DNA of 64,000 bases from Corbicula japonica. Taxonomy: Eukaryota; Mollusca; Bivalvia; Venerida; Cyrenidae. Of the stretch, positions 55,400 to 64,000 are shown piece by piece (the stretch's first letter is position 1; every line of letters begins with the position of its first letter). The stretch spans positions 1,604,001 to 1,668,000 of the forward strand of contig JAZAYU010000087.1 in NCBI GenBank assembly GCA_038501625.1. Reading direction: 5' to 3'. The notes below the pieces were generated by a model. That model worked only from the letters and a program-made list of their open reading frames with translations. It did no database searches and was not told where the DNA came from. The position numbers and the translations under genes were made by a program.

Positions 55400-56953
55400 T
55401 ACCAACAGTGCGATGACAAAATGGGAAATGTAATGTATTTGCTTCCATGCTCAGTTTTTCTTCTGTTAACATTTTTCACTCGGGTCACGCTTGAAGCTTG
55501 TCGGAGATCGCCAAGTTGATACGACTGAATATTTTCAAAACCTAATTCAATTGGGGAAAGAAAACGCACCCTCTGTAAATGTGATATAAATATACACACG
55601 TATTTGTTAATAAAGTAAAATTTGTGAATTAAATTTTAATTCTCGATCATCATAAGCGTAAAATGTGCATTGAAGATATTTAAAACAGAAAACAAAACTG
55701 AAGCGATTATTTAAATTACTCATAATGCATAAATAATAATAACTGATCCCAGAAATGATTTATGTACATATATATTTCACTCAGGAATGTTTGTTAGTGA
55801 TTTTATGTTTCGGTGTTCTGAGAGAGAGAAAAAAAAACATCAAAAAGTTGTTCAATCTGCTCGGAAAATAAAGTCGAGATTTTTTCAGTCAAAATATTAG
55901 AAATCGCTTGTGTCTGAAGAAAAAGGCTTTTTGAACGCCACCGAACACGATAAAACCGTAATACCGCATGTTTGATCGAGCCTGTCAATAAGCAGTAATG
56001 AAAATTCATAATAACTGTGCATGCAGCATGGCCCTGGGTTGCTCGCAGCTCAATATTAATGCAACTAAAGATTTCGTGGTCAACGACTTTCAAAGGGCGA
56101 TAACAGCACTGGTTGAATGTACTTTTTACAGAAAAAGAATACTTTTAGGTCGTGAATTGAAATGCGCACCAATTGAATGTACGGTCGATTTATTTACGTC
56201 CGCCACACGGAAATTATTCAGAAAAGAAGTCAAACATGAAATCACATTTTGTCTACAGAATTTATTTTAAAATTATTTGAAAGCCACGGATGGAAATATG
56301 AACAGCACGTGACTAGCTAGTGATATTTACTTTGCCCAAAACCATTAAACGAAACCTGGGGAACAGTCTAAGGTCACAAGCCTTTTCAGCTTAAGATTTG
56401 AGATTAGTCTCCAATCTTAGTTATATGATCTTGAGCACCGATGTCGACACATCCTATATCATATGACACCGCCTTTAAGCGTTTGTATTTCAAACATGGA
56501 AAAAATACTTCCGGGTACGAGAAAACCAACGATCATTAACAGTTGCAACAGCTGGAAGTAAAATATGATACTTGTACGCATGACTTGACGACGAAAGACG
56601 TAATTCAATTCACTTGTGGAAAATAGACAGATTTATGAAATGTTTAAAAGGCACAAATGGATTAAACTAGAGTTTGATAACCATTAGTGGTTTATGAAGA
56701 CTGTATAATGTGCTCTGACAAGATAGACGATATCATAAAAGTAACAAGATTATTTGCTCTGTGATAAATACATATTTAAATTGTGTTTATAAAGGGATAA
56801 TATATAATATTTTGTTTGAAGTATCAATGCATCACTGTTAATAAGTGTCTAGGCTCCATGACAGACAATGAAACACCAACACGTCTTCGATAGTTTTTTC
56901 GAATGAATGTTCAGAGTCTGCTATAACAGTATATACTAACAACAGCTTATCTA
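55400..56953 (+). promoter_or_regulatory. A-type upstream region (A4)
   Basis: It aligns with the A2 and A3 upstream regions throughout. It contains the foldback at about 56333-56437 and the conserved block at about 56675-56873, with TATAACAG near the start. It has no large insertion before the gene, unlike A2. No separate gene is supported. Confidence 0.55.
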
Positions 56954-59218
56954 ATGGAATTCAGAGGTAATGTGATATTACGTGTAATTCTGTTGAGTTC
57001 TGCTATAGTTGCATCTGAAGACTATGTTTCAGAGCAATGCACTGAAGAGAACAACGCCACTTGGACATGTAATTATATCCCTAAAACAATACCAGATGGA
57101 TTAACAAGTGTTCGAATTGTGGATTTTACGAAACCTGATAAAATCACAATAATCAACAACAACCTTTTCACCGATTTGAGTTGGAGCAAAGTTCTCTCTT
57201 TGGAGTTGACGGATGTGAGGCCTATTTATTCTCAAAGAGGTGATTGTCACTTCTACTCAAATAGCTTCAGTACACTGAAGAAGTTGCAAGAACTTAAACT
57301 ACACATACTAGATGTTAATTTTACATCAGATGACGTTTTTGGGGGTCTTCCTTTACTTCATACCTTGGATATGAGAAACTCCGTCCGTGTCACGTTCACA
57401 GAACTTATTGCGCAATTTAAAAACTCAACACTCTTACCGCGCATGCGCAATCTTTTCATTTCAAGGTTAGAAACAGATGGTCCCAACGACAACACGCATT
57501 TAAACTATGGTTTCTTTAAATCATTAGCACCTAGGAATATAACTGACATAGATTTAAGTGGAATCAAGGTTTCGTATTTAAATTTATCAGCAATCCTCGA
57601 AAATATGCCTTTTCTCCAGTATTTAAATCTGTCGCATTCATCAATGGGAAAATATGAAGTCGACGAAGAAACAGTTCTGCATCATCGCCGACCATTTAAG
57701 GTCTTTGATATTAGCAACGCCGATTTCCCGCGGGATAGGTTCACGTTTCTACCCGGTCAGATTACATTCAGCAACAACATGGGTAAACTATCGCTTCAAA
57801 CCAACAACTCTTTTGAAATCGGTTTTTTCTCAGAAACTTTAAATGTCAGTGGATTCGTGCCTCAGACCACAACCTTATGGTTTCGAAATATTACGTTCGA
57901 AGTGGACATACCGCCAAACACACAAACTAAACACATAGTTCTAAGACATAACGGACTCATATACATGGATATCGTATGTAAGTGCGAACAATATTCATTG
58001 AATTCTTTTACCTACCTAGACGTGTCACATAATGATATGGAAATGTTGCATCCGAGCATTCTGTCATGCTTTCCGAACCTCGAAACGGTCGATCTTTCCC
58101 ATAATGCTCTTTACAAAATGGCGTCTGACAATTTTGAATTGTTCACAAATCTCTTTAAGAAACTCAAATTGCTGCTTGTTGTCGATCTATCTAACAACGA
58201 TATTAGTTTTCTTCCTGTTGAACTGTTTACAAAGAATGAAAACCTTGAGTACATTTATCTCGCTGACAACAGGCTCGATCAGATCCACTTCCGCTTGGAA
58301 CATTTACATCGACTAAAATTTCTTGATCTTCGAAACAATAACATACGTTACTTGGACGAACGTTCATTATATATCTTAAACGGAATTCAAACCTCTTGTC
58401 TTGTAGAGAAACTTAAACCCTCTGTGGTACTTGATTCAAATGAATTTGAATGTTCCTCTTGTGAAAGTAAAGGATTCATAAAATGGACAATTGAAGCCAC
58501 GAATGTCGAAATCCTTCCTAAAAAGCTGAAGTGTACTAATGAAAACGGACAGATTGTGAGCATCGAATATTCCGTGCTGAACGATGTGCAATGGATCTGC
58601 GATAGAACAAAGGTAATATTTACAACAAGTTTAACATCAAGTGTGGTTATGATTTTTCTTGTAACGCTGATTGCACTCATTGTAAAACGCAGAAAAAGTA
58701 TAAAAAGACGTCAGAAAAGAGTTGTCGTTCTTGATAAGCTGGATGAAGGCGAGGGACAATACGAGTTCGCAGTGTTTCTTTCATACAGTAGTAGAGATGA
58801 CGATTTTGTTTCAGAACACATTCTTAACCAGCTAAAGGCAAACCTTCAGCTTGTTACTGGAATCGAAAGAAACCTTGTCTGCAGTGGTGATATAAATTTG
58901 CGACCTGGTTTTTCAGTCCATGATGAAACAGCAAGATGTTATGAGCGAGTGTCTGTCGTGCTCGTATTAGTATCGGACAATTTCTTTCAAAGTGTCTACT
59001 GTCAGAATGAATTTGATCAAGCATTTGTTCAGAGAAAACCTGTTATACTTATGTTAAAAGATCACGTGGACGAAACTCTCATGTCGCCTAGTATGCTGGC
59101 ATTGTACGGGCGCAACGTAAGAATTCTTTTAAGTGAAGAACATGGACAGTACCAAATCAATCCTTCGTGGGAGGATATATGCAACGCAATTCTGGATAAA
59201 ATTGAAGTTACTGCATAA
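56954..59218 (+). CDS. Toll-like receptor type A (A4), intact
   Basis: Single-exon 754-aa Toll-like receptor with the same layout as A3: signal peptide 1-21, N-terminal Cys pair C29/C39, LRR ectodomain, CSSC C-cap, TM at about 554-577, and TIR from about 603. TIR motifs include FAVFLSYSS, LRPGFS and CQNEF. It is nearly identical to A2 but lacks A2's 8-bp deletion, so it is the functional twin. Against A3 it is clearly more diverged, especially in the LRR region. One change within the TIR, Arg to Gly in ALYGRN (other copies ALYRRN), is private to A4. A LINE begins about 230 bp after the stop. Ligand unknown; expected membrane receptor signalling through TIR adaptors. Confidence 0.96.
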   Translation: MEFRGNVILRVILLSSAIVASEDYVSEQCTEENNATWTCNYIPKTIPDGLTSVRIVDFTKPDKITIINNNLFTDLSWSKVLSLELTDVRPIYSQRGDCHFYSNSFSTLKKLQELKLHILDVNFTSDDVFGGLPLLHTLDMRNSVRVTFTELIAQFKNSTLLPRMRNLFISRLETDGPNDNTHLNYGFFKSLAPRNITDIDLSGIKVSYLNLSAILENMPFLQYLNLSHSSMGKYEVDEETVLHHRRPFKVFDISNADFPRDRFTFLPGQITFSNNMGKLSLQTNNSFEIGFFSETLNVSGFVPQTTTLWFRNITFEVDIPPNTQTKHIVLRHNGLIYMDIVCKCEQYSLNSFTYLDVSHNDMEMLHPSILSCFPNLETVDLSHNALYKMASDNFELFTNLFKKLKLLLVVDLSNNDISFLPVELFTKNENLEYIYLADNRLDQIHFRLEHLHRLKFLDLRNNNIRYLDERSLYILNGIQTSCLVEKLKPSVVLDSNEFECSSCESKGFIKWTIEATNVEILPKKLKCTNENGQIVSIEYSVLNDVQWICDRTKVIFTTSLTSSVVMIFLVTLIALIVKRRKSIKRRQKRVVVLDKLDEGEGQYEFAVFLSYSSRDDDFVSEHILNQLKANLQLVTGIERNLVCSGDINLRPGFSVHDETARCYERVSVVLVLVSDNFFQSVYCQNEFDQAFVQRKPVILMLKDHVDETLMSPSMLALYGRNVRILLSEEHGQYQINPSWEDICNAILDKIEVTA

Positions 59219-59349
59219 ATCCAGTCCATTTTCTATCAAGGAGAACATTTTGACTATTAAGAATATTTCATAACAACGTTTCTGTCTTTACTAAACGTTA
59301 CTTAAGAATATTTCATAACAATGTTTCTGTCGTTATCAATAAGATCCTT

Positions 59350-59436
59350 GATAAGCTGAATAGATAGCGTAATTAGCATAGCACTGCTGGGTGCTGTCGC
59401 CGTAGGTGGTTCGCTCTCCAATAGGGGCAACATCAT
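59350..59436 (+). mobile_element. tRNA-like SINE head behind A4
   Basis: Apparently identical to 23512-23598, as part of the duplicated block. Confidence 0.5.
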
Positions 59437-59876
59437 TTAAATAATCTAAAATCCGGTGTTTGGTGTGAACGGACGTGTTTTTGGTGCTCTATGAAAACTG
59501 GACTTTATTAACGTTTAATGTTGTAAAAAACTTATGAAAAGTGTATCATTGTGCGTAGAATTGGACGGACTAAACGGCAGTGATAAAATATTTTTGGAGG
59601 TTTATGCAGTAAAAGGTATATATAACTTTTTTTCTGGAAACAATACGGATAACAAGAGCAAAATAAACACACTACCATATTAGTGATATATCAGTTACTG
59701 TCGCTCACGGGGCAGTTAACGAGTTGATCATCACAAAAGCCTGTAAAGCGCTATTGTTATTGAACGCTGATCGCCGTTGATGAATACGATATACGATGTA
59801 TGAACTTATAACAGTACATCCATAAATATGTTTTGAGCTTAGATGGTAGAAAATGTGCTGAGTTATTACAGAAAAC

Positions 59877-61670
59877 ATGAATAGTTATCGTTCTCCGAAT
59901 GGTCCCAAGCATTTTAATAGTCCAACGGAGCGATGCAGTCCGATAGCTACCAATAATGAGAACACTTACCAAACACTGCAACCGGCATACGGATTACGGC
60001 CTACGACAGGTGGTTATGAATATAATAGTGATCTATATACGGCTTACAAAACATACCACAGTCCAGAACAAACGTATATAAAACAGATGTATGCAGACAT
60101 AAATAGCCCAGATATTACACAAATATCCCCGGGATTCACTTCACAGATACCTGGGACACAATTCAGCTGTGTTCTAGACAGAGACTTAATTAATCTTCCT
60201 AGAGATTTGTATGTAAGAAAGCTATTAAGGCTCACGCATGAATCTGAAACTGATATATCCTCATACAGAGAACTGCTTCTCCGTAGAGCACGAACGATAG
60301 AAGGTTGTCCGACCGGCAAGATGGTAACCCGAAGAGGATCCAGAAAAAATCAATAATCATGAAACTGGCAAATGACTGTTATGTGCTTGATTCTTTTATT
60401 TAAGGCGAACGATGTGCTGAACTCGAGGGTCTATTCAGCAAAAGTAAAACACAGAAAGAAAATGAACCAATTATACCCAACACTGACAATACATCAAAAA
60501 GAAATAGCTCAACAGAATTCCAGATAGAACTAAGTAAAGTACTGAACATGATCGACCTGAATAAAAAGTACTCGGAGATGAAAGAAGAACAGTGTAAACT
60601 TTCAGATTAAGTGAAATCTCTCGAGTGTGAAAACAAACGTCTTAGCAATGAAAATGTAGTACTCAATGAGAAAATAGACCTATACCAGCAAAAACTTCAG
60701 GAAACTGTGAGTAATATTATAGACCAAATGAATGCTATAAACTCAAGAGTAACTCTCACGAATTCTTTCATAACACAGAGAAAGGAACGGAGCAGCTCCG
60801 GAGATGATCAAATCACTAAGACGGATGATAACCACGATTTTACCAGAATAGAAGTGGTAACACATAACTAGCGAGAAATTAAGTCGGCTACAGACAGGAA
60901 AAATGACTGCAACCTTTCAGCGAACTCCAAACTAGAAACCGACGCGAAGAAGAAAAACATCGACGCGCCTAACATTAATAAACAGAACGCATTGAACGAC
61001 GTGCCTACATACGCAGACGTAGTGAAATGCCGACATACGAAATCAGAGACACATACACTTAATCCAGAAAATGAGAAAGGGTCGTTGATGGTCCAAGACC
61101 CTGTAACAAAACGGTGGTCAAGGGCACAGAAACCTTGCAGGAATACTCAAACTGAACAGATAAATTCATCTATTCAGAAAGAAACACTCATCCCTAAACA
61201 TGACGGGAAACAAAATTGAAACGGTTATTACAAGCGATAGAGAAAAACGACAGAACGGAAACAGTAATGGACTGGGTACTGACAAACAGCTCAACAAACA
61301 ATGGCGAAAGTTAACTTCGTGGTCGGAATCAGCCAAAATATTTAAAGGTAAATACACCGGAAGAGTCAAAAGATACTTTATTGATGGCACACACCGCGAA
61401 TCAACGGAATATGGACTTAAAGAGTATTTACCAGACCGAGGAGTTAACCCGATAGAACTATCCCTTTTTGAAAGCAGACGAGGTAACATTTGTGCAAAAG
61501 TGACGATCCCTTACTTCGAAGACTATATCATTGAGGACGTACATTTCTGGCCTCGGTTTATGAGATGCAGCAAATGGATTTCCAAGAATAAATCGAATCA
61601 TAGGCGAAATCACTCGTACGAGCAGTCGTTTAATTTTGATGAAAATTGCGACAACGTTGACGTAGAATAA
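59877..61670 (+). pseudogene. LINE ORF1, copy 2, interrupted
   Basis: Same structure and lesions as 24039-25832: Tyr/Ser-rich N-terminus, coiled-coil-like middle, PTYADVVK linker and RRM-like C-terminal block with FWPRFMRC. A few substitutions differ (for example SKLLRL in copy 1 and RKLLRL here). Confidence 0.75.
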
Positions 61671-61675
61671 CAAAA

Positions 61676-64000
61676 ATGTGTAGCAATACAAACAGAAATC
61701 TTAAACAGTATACTAGAGAAAGCATTAGACTTGTCACATGGAACCTAAGGGGTGTTATGTCGTCGGCAGCGTCACTCAGCTGTTTATTGGATGAACACGA
61801 TATTGATATAGCATTTGTTACGGAGCACAAATTATTTGAATATTCAAAAAACTTCTTTGACTCCATAAATAAGAATTATAACCATTCCACTAGCTGTGAT
61901 AGCAATTTTTGACATGTTTTCAGGGTTAAGATGTGGTAAAGGTGGGGTTTCCATATTATATAAAAATGAGCTCGAATTTTCTATAAGGAAAATGATAGAG
62001 ATAGAAAATGACAGAATAATAGGCATCGAAATCAACTGTAAACATGAACTAAAATATTTGCTTTCTGTATATATATGCTTCCTCGAATTACCCAAACGAA
62101 AAATACACGGATAGCCTGAATACATTAGAAGCTATTTGTAGATCATATTCCGATACAGGCATTGTTATCTCCCTTGGTGACATGAATGCTGAAGCTAACT
62201 ATTCTCGCAGTGAAAACCATACAAAATCTTTCCGTGATAAGTCAGTCACGAGATTTCTTGAGGAAAACGAAATGATGTCTATTGTTCAGTCATCAGATTG
62301 TATTGGGCCAAACTATACTTTCGGTGTAACAGAAAAATGTTTAGATCATATTGTGATATATATTCTAGATCAAGAATTTGTTCAAAAAACAGAAATTCTG
62401 CAAGATGATTTGTTTAACGTATCAGACCATTTACCAGTACTAGTTATTTTAAAAATCCCTCTAAACTTTATTAACATTACATCGTCCAATAAATGTTTTG
62501 CTTTGCATAAAGTAAATCTATCAAATATCGACAAATACCAATCTAAACTAGCAGAATTATCGAAAAGCTCAAGTGAAGGTGACGTTGATAGGATGTACGA
62601 TGACATAATTCCTGCAATCACATCCGCAGCGGAATTCTTACTACCGAAAAGCAAATACAACCAGCACGCGAAACCGTACTGGACCCGCGAAGTTACAGAG
62701 GCACACACAAAACAGAGACATGCCCGTAGAGAGTGGATAGCTCTCGGCAGACCGCGAGGCGCAAATAGCGAATCCTTTAAACACTACAAAATGCTTAAAA
62801 GCGAGTTTGGTTCTAATTCAAAAGAGAGAAATCGAAATTATAGAAAATAAATTCATAACGCAGCTTACTGAAGCTGCCGAATGCGATAACAAATTATTTC
62901 GGGGTTTAGTTAAAATGAGAAAAGGGCGAAAATCACACACCTGCACCCAAATAGAAACGTTAAACGGACTATCACGTGATCCTATAAAAATTGCAGAGGA
63001 ATTTCGAAACTTTTATAAAGAATTGTACTCGCCGTTGAAAGAGCCGCACTTTGACGAGGAATTTAAACTGCATATTGAAAACATTGTTACTTACATTAAA
63101 TCTATAAACTGACAATTGCCTGATAACCCAGTAATACTGCCAAATCTTAGCGCGGACGTAATATTTAAGTACGTAAAATCTTTAAAAAACAATAAAGCAC
63201 CATCTTTCGACAATATTTGTAACGAACATATTAAATATGGTGGTTATGCCGTTATCGATTCACTCACATCCCTTTTTAACTGTATAATAAAACAAGGCAA
63301 ATTACCACAAAAGTGTAAATTAGGAATGATTATTCCGGTTTACAAAGATAATGGGAAATCAAGAGCGGATCCAAAGAATTACAGGCCCATTACACTTTTA
63401 CCATGCATTTATAAATTATTTGAAAAGCTTATCCATGAATTATTAACAAACTGGGTAGACAAAAACTGTAAAGATTTTCCTAATCGGCAACAAAATGCAT
63501 ATCAAAAACATACAGGTGCTATTACAGCTTCGTTTAACTTACAAGAAACTATATATTACAATATTGAATTACATAGCAGAGTTTATCTTTGCATGCTTGA
63601 TACAAGACAAGCTTTCGATACCGTATGGCTTGATGGGGTCTTCCATAAACTTCACCAGTTAGGAATAACGGGTAAAATGTGGTCACTTTTAGTGGATGCC
63701 CATACAGATATGTCAAGTTGTATCTCGGCCAATGGAATAAGATCATATTTTTTGAACTGCAACAGGGCATCCGACAGGGTGGGGTAATGTCCACCTGGAT
63801 CTTTAAACTTTTCATAAACGATCTTTTAAACTCACTCGAGGAAAGTCAATGTGGAACTTGTATTTTAAACTTAGCGACAGGAAACACTACGCTCGCGGAT
63901 GATATTGCGGTTATGGCTATCTCTCCGCAAAATCTGCAAACAAGGCTAAAAATTACTTATAGGTACACTCAAAAGTATAGATATGTAATTAATCCTACAA
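61676..64000 (+). pseudogene. LINE ORF2, copy 2, interrupted and cut by window end
   Basis: Endonuclease motifs (RLVTWNLRG, SLGDMNAEAN, SDHLPVL) and RT motifs (NYRPITLLPC, DTRQAFDTVW, QGIRQGGVMS, LADD) occur in the same broken frames as 25838-28162. The Cys/His tail lies outside the window. Confidence 0.85.

Larger units (their letters stand above)
56954..64000 (+). repeat. Segmental duplication, right copy (A4 + LINE), cut by window end
   Basis: Partner of 21124-28162. The duplication continues past the end of the window. Confidence 0.9.
59451..64000 (+). mobile_element. LINE copy 2, cut by window end
   Basis: Matches 23613-28162 with about ten substitutions visible by eye. It carries the same internal stops (for example TAA at 60608-60610, matching 24770-24772), so it was copied as dead DNA rather than inserted independently. 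Confidence 0.88.

Noticed and set aside
1..64000. Introns in the TLR genes
   Set aside because: The intact A and B frames run from signal peptide to TIR end without interruption, so no intron needs to be assumed within the coding region. A 5' UTR intron cannot be excluded.

Overview
This is AT-rich, repeat-dense eukaryotic nuclear DNA, most likely from a bivalve mollusc. The reasons are a tandem family of intronless Toll-like receptor (TLR) genes, LINE remnants of a molluscan type, a repeat bounded by GCTCACCTG with internal 166-bp tandem units, and many small inverted-repeat elements. The bivalve assignment is inference. No rRNA, intact tRNA or CRISPR array was seen.

The backbone is a head-to-tail, same-strand array of two TLR types that alternate. 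Type A encodes 754 aa, with a signal peptide, an LRR ectodomain, a CxxC LRR C-cap, one TM segment and a TIR domain. Type B encodes about 746-749 aa with the same architecture and a more divergent TIR. The order is A1 (pseudogene, 1.6-4.0 kb), B1 (intact, 12.6-14.8 kb), A2 (8-bp frameshift, 21.1-23.4 kb), B2 (intact, 31.7-33.9 kb), A3 (intact, 41.3-43.6 kb), a B-type upstream region with no B gene (49.3-52.4 kb), and A4 (intact, 57.0-59.2 kb). Each type keeps its own recognisable 5' and 3' flanks, so lost genes can be recognised from orphan flanks. An A-type upstream block without an A gene lies at 29.7-30.5 kb, and a B-type upstream block without a B gene ends near 52.4 kb.

A2 with its downstream LINE (21.1-28.2 kb) and A4 with its downstream LINE (57.0-64.0 kb) are nearly identical and share the same dead-LINE stop codons. 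This indicates a recent segmental duplication or conversion whose left edge lies at the TLR start codon. The LINE is about 6.1 kb with a two-ORF layout: ORF1 has a coiled coil and an RRM-like end, and ORF2 has an APE endonuclease, a reverse transcriptase and a Cys/His tail. The window end cuts the second copy.

Intergenic DNA is mostly insertions, and several have recognisable empty sites in sister units. They include a 600-bp solo-LTR-like element (TSD AGAA) in front of A2, a TA-flanked 491-bp MITE, a 2.37-kb TIR element with AAACA TSDs, a 1.28-kb TTA-flanked TIR element, a THAP-encoding element with an internally deleted derivative, a foldback family with at least six copies, tRNA-like SINE heads behind the A genes, and a Helentron/HINE-like repeat. 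Candidate regulatory signals are an ISRE-like GAAANNGAAA motif just upstream of both B start codons, a CCAAT/ATTGG palindrome near -165, and a conserved block upstream of all four A genes.

The intact products should be membrane pattern-recognition receptors signalling through TIR-TIR contacts. Ligands and any A-B pairing cannot be read from the sequence.
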